Shown: positions 50,571 to 58,804 of the stretch, in pieces
Layout: each line of letters begins with the position of its first letter
How positions within the stretch are numbered: position 1 is the first letter of the stretch
The notes under the pieces: model-generated
Database searches by the model: none
What the model saw: only the letters and a program-made list of their open reading frames with translations
Told to the model about the DNA's origin: nothing
Program-made: the position numbers and the translations under genes
NCBI RefSeq assembly: GCF_014334015.1
Contig: NZ_CP060488.1
Span: forward strand, 5,910,501 to 5,974,500
DNA length: 64,000 nt
From: Bacteroides sp. M10
Lineage (GTDB): Bacteria; Bacteroidota; Bacteroidia; Bacteroidales; Bacteroidaceae
Direction of reading: 5' to 3'

Positions 50571-51203
50571 TCAATTCAATGTCCACGTCAATACAAAGTC
50601 CGGACAAATACGATAACCGACAGAATAAAGTTCTTGCTGCTCCGTAGCCAACTCCTGAACCTGAAACGTCCCCTCCCCTTGAGGAATAAAATGCGTCAGC
50701 CGGAGTTTACGAAGATCCGCATCCGCATTTTCCATCCGCTTGAAAACAGCTTCCTTTGCCGACCAATACAATAGCAGCCCCCAGGTTATATCCCCCTGAT
50801 AAGATTCTACTTGCTCGTCAGGACGGACATAGCGGTCGGATACCTTGTGAACCCGTTGGGCATATTGCTCAATGTCAATGCCTACCGGAACCGAAGAAGC
50901 AAGCATCACTGCCACATAACCTTTCGTATGAGAAATACTGATAAAAGAAGAATGATCTGTGAGATAAGGTTTCCCCTCGGGAGAATAACCGATTTCCTTA
51001 TCTTCCTGCAACATGGAATACAACAGAACACGAACCGACAACCATTCCATCTTACGACGTTCGGAGACAAAACGATTCAATTCCTGCTCACAGAAAGCTC
51101 TTCGCGCACCGGGCAAAAGAAGCAATAAAGCATCCAAAGACTCTTCCATCTTCCAGACAGCCCACTGTATACCATTCGTCTTATACTGTAGAAACAACGC
51201 CAT
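50571..51203 (-). CDS. 4'-phosphopantetheinyl transferase (Sfp-like)
   Basis: Enzyme of 210 residues that moves 4'-phosphopantetheine from CoA to carrier proteins. Key residues: VSVPVGIDIEQY (Asp of the Mg site) and LLYWSAKEAVFKRM (W-x-x-KEA motif with Glu and Lys), plus SISHTKGYVAV upstream. It is the Sfp/AcpT type rather than short AcpS. The start overlaps the gldE stop by 23 bp (51181-51203). It is the last gene of the mutY-ssb-gldE-PPTase run. Acceptor likely ACP or another carrier; not determined. Confidence 0.92.
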   Translation of the reverse strand: MALFLQYKTNGIQWAVWKMEESLDALLLLLPGARRAFCEQELNRFVSERRKMEWLSVRVLLYSMLQEDKEIGYSPEGKPYLTDHSSFISISHTKGYVAVMLASSVPVGIDIEQYAQRVHKVSDRYVRPDEQVESYQGDITWGLLLYWSAKEAVFKRMENADADLRKLRLTHFIPQGEGTFQVQELATEQQELYSVGYRICPDFVLTWTLN

Positions 51204-52536
51204 CTTCCATTTCCTTCGGCAGAATTGTAAACTTAACTTTCAATATACGGCGACTATCCATCTCGAGCACTTCAAACTCATAATTATGATACGTCACTTT
51301 CTCATGCAGCGCCGGGAATTCACCTTTAATTTCGAGCAACATACCTGCCAATGTATCTGCATCTCCCACCACCTTTTCAAATTCGTCTTCGTCTACTTTT
51401 GCAATCTTATAGAAATCCGTCAATTGCGTTTTCGCTTCAAATATCCAGGTATGGTCATTCAAGACAACGTATGTACGCTCTTCATCATCGTATTCGTCGT
51501 GAATCTCACCTACAATCTCTTCGATAATATCCTCCATCGTTACCAGTCCGGAAGTTCCTCCAAACTCATCCACAACAATAGCAATATGAATCTTATTCGC
51601 TTGGAAGTCACGCAGCAAATCATCAATCATCTTCGTCTCCGGCACAAAATAAGCCGGACGAATCAATGACTGCCAACGGAAATTATCCCCCTTATTGACA
51701 TGAGGCAGAAGGTCTTTAATATACAGCACCCCTTTGATATTGTCCCGTGAACCGGAATAGATAGGAATACGTGAATAAGCATTTTCAATGATACATTGCA
51801 TCACCTCCTTGAAAGACGTACGAATATCCAAATCGACCATATCCAGGCGTGATGTCATCACCTCCTTCACGGTTTCCCCACCGAAACGGATAATTCCCTC
51901 CAGAATATTATTCTCTTCAGAAAGCTCCGCTTTATCCGTCAGTTCCAACGCGTGCGACAGTTCATCCACAGAAATATTGTGACTCTTCTTCACAAAATGC
52001 TTATTCAGAAAAGTTGTCGAACGCACAAGCACAGTAGCTATCGGACGGAATACCTTTTCCAAAAAGTAAATTCCCGGTGCCGAAAAACGGCAAAAGGCCA
52101 ATGTTTTCTGTGCCGAATAGATCTTAGGCATAATTTCACCGAACAACAACAGGAGGAAAGTCAGGATGACGGTCAGTATCAGGAACTCTGCCAACGGAGA
52201 ATGGAAAACAAACACATTCATAAAGAAGAAATTGCAGAGCATGATAATGGTCACATTCACAAAATTGTTCGTAATCAATATCGTTGCCAAGAGGCGTTCT
52301 GAATCACCCAACAGGGCACTTATTTTTTCATCGGAAGGATGATTATGTTCATCAATATCATTCCGGTCTGAAGGAGTAAGTGAGAAAAAAGCTATTTCGG
52401 AAGCCGAAGCAAAACCGGAAGCAAGCAGGAGCACACCTGCCAGCGCTATGGCAATAATAGCAGAGATAGAAGGAGTGTTTACGGTAATACCGTTGAAAAT
52501 GTCAGCCAATTGGCTTAAATAACCATCTGAGTCCAA
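51181..52536 (-). CDS. gldE: GldE-type CNNM/CBS membrane protein (gliding-associated)
   Basis: Protein of 451 residues: CNNM/DUF21 membrane domain with four TMs (to about 190; FASASEIAFFSLTPSDRNDI is typical), two CBS domains (about 215-340; EVMTSRLDMVDLDI and VVDEFGGTSGLVTMEDIIEEIVGEI) and a C-terminal CorC/HlyC transporter-associated domain (about 355-440). GldE is named from gliding Flavobacterium, but Bacteroides do not glide, so the role is likely ion transport or envelope work. The MDSDGYLSQL start is a TTG at 52536; no ATG in frame nearby. It precedes the PPTase gene. Confidence 0.87.
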   Translation of the reverse strand: MDSDGYLSQLADIFNGITVNTPSISAIIAIALAGVLLLASGFASASEIAFFSLTPSDRNDIDEHNHPSDEKISALLGDSERLLATILITNNFVNVTIIMLCNFFFMNVFVFHSPLAEFLILTVILTFLLLLFGEIMPKIYSAQKTLAFCRFSAPGIYFLEKVFRPIATVLVRSTTFLNKHFVKKSHNISVDELSHALELTDKAELSEENNILEGIIRFGGETVKEVMTSRLDMVDLDIRTSFKEVMQCIIENAYSRIPIYSGSRDNIKGVLYIKDLLPHVNKGDNFRWQSLIRPAYFVPETKMIDDLLRDFQANKIHIAIVVDEFGGTSGLVTMEDIIEEIVGEIHDEYDDEERTYVVLNDHTWIFEAKTQLTDFYKIAKVDEDEFEKVVGDADTLAGMLLEIKGEFPALHEKVTYHNYEFEVLEMDSRRILKVKFTILPKEMEDGVVSTV

Positions 52537-52613
52537 AGAGTTTATATTTTAGTTAAACAAAAGATAATGTGCCAATGAGTTAGAAAAAATCGATTGGCAC
52601 ACTATCACATTAT

Positions 52614-53093
52614 TTAGAACGGCAAATCATCTGCCGGATTATCTTGTACAGGTTGCGCCTGCGACTGCTGCGTTTGTTGCGGCTGGCCGGCAACCGGTTG
52701 TTGCTGCTGTCCCATAGCAGGCTGTCCGGAAGCAGAAGCTCCCGCACCCGGGTTGGCTCCTTTCGGAGACAACATTTCCATATTATCCACATAAATTTCG
52801 GTGATATAGCGCATAGCACCCGACTGGTCGCTGTAAGAACGCGTTCTTATCTTCCCTTCCAGATACAGTTTGTCACCTTTGTGCACATATTTATCTACAA
52901 TCTCCGCCAAACGGTTAGATGCAACGATATTATGCCACTCTGTTCTTTCGGGAATCTGGGTTCCATTAGCCAACGTATATCCACGATCCGTCGTAGCCAA
53001 TGGGAAAGTTGCCACTGCCGAACCTGTATCGAAGTATTTCACCCGAGGATCTTGTCCTACATTTCCTATCAATATCACTCTATTTACTGACAT
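52614..53093 (-). CDS. ssb: Single-stranded DNA-binding protein
   Basis: OB-fold SSB of 159 residues from ATG 53093 (MSVNRVILIGNVGQDPRVKY); a longer frame to 53165 has an unlikely N-terminus. SSB core motifs are FPLATTDR, TEWHNIVASNRLAEIVDKYVHKGDKLYLEGKIRTRSY and the variable Gly/Gln/Ala-rich tail, ending in DNPADDLPF, the acidic DDLPF tip that docks replication and repair proteins. It protects single-stranded DNA in replication and recombination. It lies between mutY and gldE on the same strand. Confidence 0.96.
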   Translation of the reverse strand: MSVNRVILIGNVGQDPRVKYFDTGSAVATFPLATTDRGYTLANGTQIPERTEWHNIVASNRLAEIVDKYVHKGDKLYLEGKIRTRSYSDQSGAMRYITEIYVDNMEMLSPKGANPGAGASASGQPAMGQQQQPVAGQPQQTQQSQAQPVQDNPADDLPF

Positions 53094-53170
53094 ATCTGTA
53101 TCAAGTTTATGATTCTTAAAATTAAATCTGCTGCCAAAATTAAACAGAATAACAATAGGATGCAAGAATT

Positions 53171-53212
53171 TTAAGTATTAAAGTTTTAAGTATTAGGTAT
53201 TAGGTATTAATT
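53171..53212. repeat. Short AT-rich interspersed repeat in the mutY-ssb gap
   Basis: AAGTATTA/AGGTATTA words are repeated in tandem with small variations and resemble the run at 30370-30405 read on the opposite strand. Its last bases enter the 3' end of mutY. No other function is visible. Confidence 0.45.
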
Positions 53213-54234
53213 AAGTTTTGCACCAGCTTTGAAATAGCGTACTGCTCCAGTTCCTCCACTTTTATTTTCCGGAAGTTACCGAAAGAAGTCAAATTTTCAG
53301 ATAATGTTACTTCATACAGATTAGCATAAATCACCCGGTGAGACAACACATGCTTCACTTCCCTGCAAACAGAACGCACCACCGGCACTTCCCCCGATGC
53401 AAAGAATGCACGGAATTCCGGCAAAGCGAGAAACTCTTCCTCCGAAAGAGCCGTCGGAGTCTCTATCAATGGCAATTCGAACAGATTCTTCCAAATATCA
53501 TTTCCTGTTCGTTTATTTATAAAGGTATACGCGCCCGCACGTACATAAATATAATTGAAGTAACGATTGGTAGTCTTTGTTTTATGCTGTTTCACCGGAA
53601 GCTTTGTCACTAACCCCTTCGAAAGTGCCGAGCAACCGCCTGCCAACGGACAGAACAAACAGTTGGGCGACTGCGGAGTACACTGAATCGCTCCGAAATC
53701 CATTATCCCCTGATTGTAAACAGCCGGATGCTTCTTATCCAACATCTCATCTGCCAATGCTGCAAAGAGTTTTTTTCCTTCTGTCGAATCAATCGGAGTA
53801 TCTATACCGAAATAACGTGAAAGCACCCGATACACATTGCCATCCACCACCGCATAAGGCATACCGTAAGCAAACGAACAGATAGCTGCCGCCGTGTACT
53901 CTCCCACTCCTTTCAGAGCCAGCACTTCCGGATATGTTTTCGGGAAAACACCATTCATGCTTTTGGCGGCAGCATGAAGATTGCGAGCACGCGAATAATA
54001 CCCCAACCCCTGCCAATACTTCATCACCTCGTCCTCATCCGCAGCGGCCAAAGTCTGTACATCGGGAAAACGCTTGATAAAACGAAGAAAATAATCATAC
54101 CCTTGCGCCACCCGCGTCTGTTGAAGAATAATCTCCGAAATCCAGATCAAATACGGATCGGCAGACTCCCTCCAAGGCAATTCACGTTTATTCTCTTCAT
54201 ACCACTCTACAATCGTTTTCGTAAACTCGTTCAT
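53200..54234 (-). CDS. mutY: Adenine DNA glycosylase MutY
   Basis: Repair enzyme of 344 residues that removes adenine opposite 8-oxoguanine. HhH-GPD core: ELPWRESADPYLIWISEIILQQTRV, LKGVGEYTAAAICSFAYG (hairpin) and VVDGNVYRVLSRYFG with the catalytic Asp. The [4Fe-4S] site is CTPQSPNCLFCPLAGGC (C-x6-C-x2-C-x5-C). The C-terminal half (about 235-344) is the NUDIX-like domain that reads 8-oxoG. Length is normal. It is the first gene of the run to the PPTase and has a -7 element 60 bp upstream. Confidence 0.96.
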   Translation of the reverse strand: MNEFTKTIVEWYEENKRELPWRESADPYLIWISEIILQQTRVAQGYDYFLRFIKRFPDVQTLAAADEDEVMKYWQGLGYYSRARNLHAAAKSMNGVFPKTYPEVLALKGVGEYTAAAICSFAYGMPYAVVDGNVYRVLSRYFGIDTPIDSTEGKKLFAALADEMLDKKHPAVYNQGIMDFGAIQCTPQSPNCLFCPLAGGCSALSKGLVTKLPVKQHKTKTTNRYFNYIYVRAGAYTFINKRTGNDIWKNLFELPLIETPTALSEEEFLALPEFRAFFASGEVPVVRSVCREVKHVLSHRVIYANLYEVTLSENLTSFGNFRKIKVEELEQYAISKLVQNLINT

Positions 54235-54293
54235 ATCCTCGTTCCTAATGTATTATCTAACATTTATCTTGTATATCCTACCCAAAAGGCACA

Positions 54294-54301
54294 CAAAAGT
54301 A
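54294..54301 (-). promoter_or_regulatory. Bacteroides -7 promoter element, mutY operon
   Basis: Minus-strand TACTTTTG, 59 bp upstream of the mutY ATG. The HU gene promoter diverges 86 bp away. Confidence 0.65.
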
Positions 54302-54386
54302 ACTCTTTTAGCCCTAAGAAAACCCTATGCCACTATTTTTTTAGAAAAATGTGCAGAATATATTTTTTTAGGAGCTTAAAAAGCTA

Positions 54387-54394
54387 TATATTTG
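54387..54394 (+). promoter_or_regulatory. Bacteroides -7 promoter element, HU gene
   Basis: TATATTTG followed by C, 51 bp before ATG 54446. A T-rich stretch lies at the -33 position without a clear TTTG. Confidence 0.65.
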
Positions 54395-54445
54395 CAGTCC
54401 AAAAAATTAGCAATAACATAGTAATAATATTTTTTTTAAGGAAAA

Positions 54446-54721
54446 ATGACTAAAGCAGATATTGTAAACGAGATTACAAAGAAAACTGGGATTGACAAGC
54501 AGACAGTTCTTACAACAGTTGAGGCATTTATGGATGCAGTAAAGGATTCACTGTCTAACGATGAGAACGTATACCTGCGTGGGTTTGGTAGTTTCGTAGT
54601 AAAGAAAAGAGCACAGAAAACTGCTCGTAACATTTCTAAAAACACTACGATTATTATTCCGGAACACAACATTCCGGCTTTCAAACCGGCTAAGACATTT
54701 ACAATTTCAGTAAAGAAATAA
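54446..54721 (+). CDS. HU-family DNA-binding protein
   Basis: Nucleoid protein of 91 residues, the standard length for HU/IHF. Helical N-terminus (MTKADIVNEITKKTGIDKQTVLTTVEAFMDAVKDSL), the beta-arm turn GFGSFVVKKRAQKTARNISKNTTIIIPEHNIPAFKPAKTF with Pro at the arm tip, and the closing helix. It bends and compacts DNA as a homodimer. It is 34 bp upstream of a 30-residue basic protein gene and close to RNase G, a layout that looks ribosome- and growth-linked. Confidence 0.95.
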   Translation: MTKADIVNEITKKTGIDKQTVLTTVEAFMDAVKDSLSNDENVYLRGFGSFVVKKRAQKTARNISKNTTIIIPEHNIPAFKPAKTFTISVKK

Positions 54722-54755
54722 TAAACAAGAGTATTAACCCATAAAATGTGAAGCT

Positions 54756-54848
54756 ATGCCAAGCGGAAAAAAGAAAAAAAGACATAAAATGTCTACGCAC
54801 AAGCGTAAAAAAAGACTAAGAAAGAACAGACATAAAAGCAAAAAATAA
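54756..54848 (+). CDS. 30-residue basic protein, AURKAIP1/COX24 (mS38-like) type
   Basis: Very short frame: MPSGKKKKRHKMSTHKRKKR then LRKNRHKSKK. I recognise this as the Bacteroidetes AURKAIP1/COX24-domain protein, whose relatives (mS38) are small-subunit ribosomal proteins in mitochondria. The HKxxTHKRKKRLRKNRHK core is the conserved segment. It is almost all Lys, Arg and His, as expected for an rRNA-binding peptide. It lies 34 bp after the HU gene with a strong terminator downstream. It is too short for usual gene finders, and association with the ribosome is inference. Confidence 0.85.
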   Translation: MPSGKKKKRHKMSTHKRKKRLRKNRHKSKK

Positions 54849-54874
54849 TTTTTAAGTCTGGATCACACAGAAAT

Positions 54875-54918
54875 AAAGAACAAACTTGCGAAGCCAATGT
54901 CTTTCAAGTTTGTTCTTT
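54875..54918 (+). terminator. Terminator after the HU/basic protein unit
   Basis: AAAGAACAAACTTG (54875-54888) and CAAGTTTGTTCTTT (54905-54918) form a perfect 14-bp stem around a 16-base loop, followed by GTTTAAG. Confidence 0.7.
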
Positions 54919-54938
54919 GTTTAAGTAGCTAACCCAAA

Positions 54939-54967
54939 ATGAACAATTTGTCAAAAAAGTTGTTCAT
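54939..54967 (+). promoter_or_regulatory. Leader hairpin upstream of RNase G gene
   Basis: ATGAACAA pairs with TTGTTCAT (8 bp) around a U/A-rich 13-base loop, 38 bp before the GTG start of the RNase gene. No clear TAnnTTTG promoter was found between it and the terminator at 54875, so the RNase gene may be read through. Confidence 0.45.
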
Positions 54968-55004
54968 ATAAATGAGATTCAATCAATAATAAGGAAACAA
55001 AACA

Positions 55005-56579
55005 GTGACAAGTGAACTAGTAGTTGACGTACAGCCCAAAGAGGTCTCCATCGCCCTTCTCGAAGATAAGAGTCTGGTGGAACTTCAAAGCGAAGGAAGA
55101 AATATTTCTTTCTCTGTGGGCAATATGTATTTGGGACGTATCAAGAAATTGATGCCCGGACTAAATGCATGCTTTGTAGACGTCGGTTACGAGAAAGACG
55201 CTTTCCTTCATTATTTAGACTTGGGTCCTCAATTTAACTCACTCGAAAAGTTTGTAAAGCAAACTTTAAGCGACAAAAAGAAGCTGACCTCCATCAGCAA
55301 AGCAACCCTGCTTCCCGACCTTGACAAGGATGGAACTGTATCCAACACCCTCAAAGTAGGACAAGAAGTAGTGGTGCAAATCGTTAAGGAACCGATCTCC
55401 ACTAAGGGACCGCGACTGACGTCCGAAATTTCGTTTGCCGGACGCTATCTCGTACTGATCCCTTTCAATGATAAGGTTTCTGTTTCACAAAAAATTAAAT
55501 CGAGCGAAGAGCGCGCCCGCCTTAAACAACTGCTGATGAGCATCAAGCCTAAAAACTTTGGTGTCATTGTCCGCACGGTAGCCGAAGGCAAACGCGTAGC
55601 CGAACTCGACGGAGAGCTTAAAGTTTTGGTTAAGCATTGGGAAGATGCGATGGTAAAAGTACAAAAAGCCACCAAGTACCCGACGTTGATTTATGAAGAA
55701 ACCAGCCGCGCCGTAGGTTTGTTGCGCGACCTCTTCAACCCATCATTTGAGAATATTCACGTCAACGACGAGGCTGTGTACAATGAAATTAGGGATTACG
55801 TATCACTGATTGCGCCCGACCGGGCTAATATCGTGAAACTGTACAAAGGCCAACTTCCCATTTACGACAATTTCGGTATCACCAAGCAGATTAAATCATC
55901 GTTTGGTAAAACAGTCTCTTACAAGAGTGGTGCCTATCTGATTATTGAGCACACTGAGGCGCTTCACGTAGTAGACGTGAACAGCGGTAATCGCACCAAG
56001 AATGCCAACGGGCAGGAAGGTAATGCACTCGAAGTAAATCTGGGAGCCGCCGACGAGCTGGCCCGCCAACTGCGATTAAGAGACATGGGTGGTATCATTG
56101 TCGTCGACTTCATCGATATGAATGAAGCCGAAAACCGTCAAAAGCTTTATGAACGAATGTGTGCCAATATGCAGAAAGACAGGGCACGGCATAATATTCT
56201 GCCGCTTAGCAAATTTGGGCTAATGCAGATTACACGCCAACGTGTGCGTCCGGCAATGGACGTCAACACGACCGAAATCTGTCCTACTTGCTTCGGCAAA
56301 GGCACCATCAAATCGTCCATTCTCTTTACGGACACTTTGGAGAGTAAAATTGATTACCTGGTCAATAAACTGAAGGTTAAGAAATTCTCGTTACACGTCC
56401 ATCCGTATGTTGCCGCCTACATCAATCAGGGACTCGTTTCCCTGAAACGGAAGTGGCAAATGAAATATGGATTCGGTATTAAGATTATTCCAAGTCAGAA
56501 ACTCGCATTCCTGCAATATGTGTTCTACGATACACATGGAGAGGAAATCGATATGAAGGAAGAAATCGAAATCAAATAG
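55005..56579 (+). CDS. rng: Ribonuclease E/G family endoribonuclease
   Basis: RNase G-type enzyme of 524 residues with GTG start at 55005 (MTSELVVDVQPKEVSIALLEDKSLVELQSEGRN). The N-terminal S1 domain (SVGNMYLGRIKKLMPGLNACFVDVGYEKDAFLHYLDL) is followed by the RNase H-like and DNase I-like parts: HVVDVNSGNR and GGIIVVDFIDM carry the Mg-binding Asp residues, and CPTCFGKGTIKS is the zinc-link Cys pair. It has no long C-terminal scaffold, so it is the short RNase G-like form. It acts on 16S rRNA maturation and mRNA decay. A terminator starts one base after the stop. Confidence 0.94.
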   Translation: MTSELVVDVQPKEVSIALLEDKSLVELQSEGRNISFSVGNMYLGRIKKLMPGLNACFVDVGYEKDAFLHYLDLGPQFNSLEKFVKQTLSDKKKLTSISKATLLPDLDKDGTVSNTLKVGQEVVVQIVKEPISTKGPRLTSEISFAGRYLVLIPFNDKVSVSQKIKSSEERARLKQLLMSIKPKNFGVIVRTVAEGKRVAELDGELKVLVKHWEDAMVKVQKATKYPTLIYEETSRAVGLLRDLFNPSFENIHVNDEAVYNEIRDYVSLIAPDRANIVKLYKGQLPIYDNFGITKQIKSSFGKTVSYKSGAYLIIEHTEALHVVDVNSGNRTKNANGQEGNALEVNLGAADELARQLRLRDMGGIIVVDFIDMNEAENRQKLYERMCANMQKDRARHNILPLSKFGLMQITRQRVRPAMDVNTTEICPTCFGKGTIKSSILFTDTLESKIDYLVNKLKVKKFSLHVHPYVAAYINQGLVSLKRKWQMKYGFGIKIIPSQKLAFLQYVFYDTHGEEIDMKEEIEIK

Positions 56580-56621
56580 ACAGAAAAGGCGGCTCGTTAG
56601 GTACGGGTCGCCTTTTTGTTT
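56580..56621. terminator. Terminator copy 1, downstream of RNase G
   Basis: Stem AGGCGGCTC / GGGTCGCCT (9 pairs with two wobbles, loop of 9) followed by TTTTTGTTT. Forty-one of 42 bases, from ACAGAAAAGGCGG on, are identical to 58533-58574. The one change (C to T in the stem) still leaves a U-G pair. Confidence 0.85.
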
Positions 56622-56624
56622 ATT

Positions 56625-56699
56625 CTATTTTTCTTCAACTATCCATTTTTCAAGATTACGGGTTTCCACACTGAAATTGATTCCTATTTTAAAAAGCTT
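56625..56699 (-). pseudogene. Relic C-terminus of an AAA-ATPase/DUF1703-type gene
   Basis: Minus-strand frame of 24 codons plus stop: KLFKIGINFSVETRN then LEKWIVEEK. The KIGxNFxxETRNxxxW pattern is how many DUF1703-type AAA-ATPase-like proteins of Bacteroides end. No start or upstream part remains; it is convergent with RNase G. The call rests on this one motif. Confidence 0.55.
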
Positions 56700-56731
56700 C
56701 CGTCCATCCATCAAGATTCATTTTTTATTGT

Positions 56732-56739
56732 TACTTTTG
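56732..56739 (+). promoter_or_regulatory. Bacteroides -7 promoter element, AAA-ATPase-like gene
   Basis: TACTTTTG, 18 bp before ATG 56758. No -33 box of the right sequence is visible. Confidence 0.6.
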
Positions 56740-56757
56740 TGAGAAAATGAAAGAATT

Positions 56758-58506
56758 ATGAATCAACCAGTAAAGCGCAAACGTATTCCTTATGGAATGA
56801 TGAACTTTATCGATGTTCGCGAAGACGACTGTTACTACGTGGACAAGACACATTATATCCCGCTCATAGAGAACGCGAACAAGTATTTCTTTTACATTCG
56901 TCCGCGCAGATTCGGGAAGAGTTTAACAATTTCCATGCTCCGACATTATTATAATATACTCGAAGCGGATAAGTTCGAGAAATGGTATGGTGACCTATAT
57001 ATAGGAAAACATCCCACTCCCGAACGCAATTCATATCTCATCATTTACCTCAACTTTGCCGTAGTTAATGCGGAACTGAAAAGTTACCGTGAATCATTAG
57101 ACGCGCATTGCAACACTGAATTCAACTTCTTCTGCGATGTCTATGCCCAATATCTTCCCGAAGGGATAAAAGAAGAGATGAATAAGAAAAAGGGAGCCGT
57201 AGAACAACTGGACTATTTGTATAAAGAATGCGTCAAGACCAATCAACAGATTTATCTGTTCATTGATGAATATGATCATTTCACAAACAAAATCTTATCC
57301 GAACCTTCCTGTCTGGAAGATTATAAGAGCGAAACGCACGGAACCGGTTATTTACGCAGTTTCTTCGATACAGTAAAGGCTGGTACAGACTCTACGATCA
57401 AACGTTGTTTCGTGACAGGTGTCAGTCCCGTCACAATGGACGATCTGACTAGCGGATTCAATATCGGCACCAACTATTCACTTTCCCCGGAATTTAATGA
57501 AATGACCGGATTCAACGAAGAAGAAGTGCGCGCAATGCTGGATTATTACGCCACTACCTGCGAGTTCCATCACTCTACCGACGAGTTGATAGAGGCAATG
57601 AAGCCTTGGTATGACAACTACTGTTTTGCAGAACAAAGTTATGGCAGTACTACAATGTACAATTCCAATATGGCACTCTACTTTGTGGATAATTACATCC
57701 GTAATGGAGGATATATGCCACGTAATATGGTAGAAGAAAACATTCGCGTAGATTATAACAAGCTACGAATGCTCATCCGCAAGGACAAAGAATTTGCTCA
57801 TGACGCCTCGACTATTCAGACATTGATACAACAGGGCTACATCACCGGTGAACTGAAAACAGGCTTTCCAGCCGAAACAATCGCAGAACCGGATAACTTC
57901 ATCAGCCTATTATTCTATTTCGGAATGTTGACTATCAGCGGAACTAAACGTGGTAAGACATTATTGACTATCCCCAATCAAGTGGTACGTGAACAATTGT
58001 ACAGCTACTTGCTAGATACGTACAATGAAGCGAACCTCCGTTTTGATAATTGGGAAAAAGGAGAACTTGCATCGGCTATGGCCTATGATGGAGACTGGAA
58101 AGCCTACTTTGACTATATCGCCGAATGTCTGCACCGCTACTCTTCCCAACGCGACAAGCAAAAGGGTGAAGCATACGTACATGGATTTACACTGGCTATG
58201 ACCGCACAAAACCGTTTCTATCGTCCTATTTCCGAGCAGGAAAATCAGGAAGGATATGCCGATATCTTCATGTTTCCTTTATTGGATATTTACAAAGATA
58301 TGCTTCATTCATACATTATAGAGCTGAAATATGCCAAAGGAAAGGATAGCAATGAAAAAGTAGAGCAACTCCGCCAGGAAGCCATCGCACAAGCCAACCG
58401 CTATGCCACCAGCGAAACGGTGCAAAAAGCAATCGGAACAACGACGTTACACAAAATTGTTGTTGTCTATCAAGGCATGAAAATGGCGGTGTGTGAAGAA
58501 GTTTAA
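56758..58506 (+). CDS. AAA-ATPase-like protein with PD-(D/E)XK nuclease domain (DUF1703 type)
   Basis: Protein of 582 residues. The N-terminal AAA-ATPase-like domain starts with IPYGMMNFIDVREDDCYYVDKTHYIPLIE, then Walker A in RPRRFGKSLTISML, Walker B in IYLFIDEYDHFTNKIL and a RCFVTGVSPVTMDDLTSGFNI sensor block. The C-terminal PD-(D/E)XK fold is visible as GYADIFMFPL followed by YIIELKYAKG (Asp, then Glu-x-Lys). The family is expanded in Bacteroides and has no assigned function; defence or mobile-element roles have been suggested, without proof. It sits between duplicated terminators and relics of the same family, in a spot that looks prone to gene turnover. Its own -7 element is 18 bp upstream. 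Confidence 0.92.
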   Translation: MNQPVKRKRIPYGMMNFIDVREDDCYYVDKTHYIPLIENANKYFFYIRPRRFGKSLTISMLRHYYNILEADKFEKWYGDLYIGKHPTPERNSYLIIYLNFAVVNAELKSYRESLDAHCNTEFNFFCDVYAQYLPEGIKEEMNKKKGAVEQLDYLYKECVKTNQQIYLFIDEYDHFTNKILSEPSCLEDYKSETHGTGYLRSFFDTVKAGTDSTIKRCFVTGVSPVTMDDLTSGFNIGTNYSLSPEFNEMTGFNEEEVRAMLDYYATTCEFHHSTDELIEAMKPWYDNYCFAEQSYGSTTMYNSNMALYFVDNYIRNGGYMPRNMVEENIRVDYNKLRMLIRKDKEFAHDASTIQTLIQQGYITGELKTGFPAETIAEPDNFISLLFYFGMLTISGTKRGKTLLTIPNQVVREQLYSYLLDTYNEANLRFDNWEKGELASAMAYDGDWKAYFDYIAECLHRYSSQRDKQKGEAYVHGFTLAMTAQNRFYRPISEQENQEGYADIFMFPLLDIYKDMLHSYIIELKYAKGKDSNEKVEQLRQEAIAQANRYATSETVQKAIGTTTLHKIVVVYQGMKMAVCEEV

Positions 58507-58532
58507 AGTTTGCACATATTCAAATACACTAT

Positions 58533-58574
58533 ACAGAAAAGGCGGTTCGTTAGGTACGGGTCGCCTTTTTGTTT
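58533..58574. terminator. Terminator copy 2, downstream of the AAA-ATPase-like gene
   Basis: Second copy of the RNase G terminator (41 of 42 bases). It follows the AAA-ATPase stop by 26 bp and also faces the decayed GNAT gene on the minus strand, so it may serve both. Confidence 0.85.
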
Positions 58575-58583
58575 GATTGTTGT

Positions 58584-58797
58584 CTATTCTTCTTTCAAAT
58601 CATAATACAACAAACGAGTATGTTTATCATCATCATTTGGAAGCAGTAGACTAAAATTATTTTTCTCATAAAACGGAGCCTCATGCAAAATAAAATCGTT
58701 CAAGTCGGCATCACCGCAATTGAACGATTCTTCTATTTTTTTCACCTTCTTCCATCCGACTAATACGGAATTTAGAAAAGTCTATTTGTACACCCAT
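58584..58797 (-). pseudogene. Decayed GNAT acetyltransferase gene (frameshift, truncated)
   Basis: Minus strand from ATG 58797: MGVQIDFSKFRISRMEEGEK then a frameshift in a run of seven A (58736-58742 region). Deleting one A restores KIEESFNCGDADLNDFI, the hallmark of a Bacteroides GNAT family, then LHEAPFYEKNNFSLLLPN ending at a stop, TAG at 58584-58586. The total is about 71 codons against roughly 180 in the family, so the acetyl-CoA-binding part is gone. It follows the small gene at 58805 by 7 bp, the arrangement typical of this gene pair. Either a sequencing slip or genuine decay would give the frameshift; the truncation is real in either case. Confidence 0.75.
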
Positions 58798-58804
58798 TAT
58801 CCAA

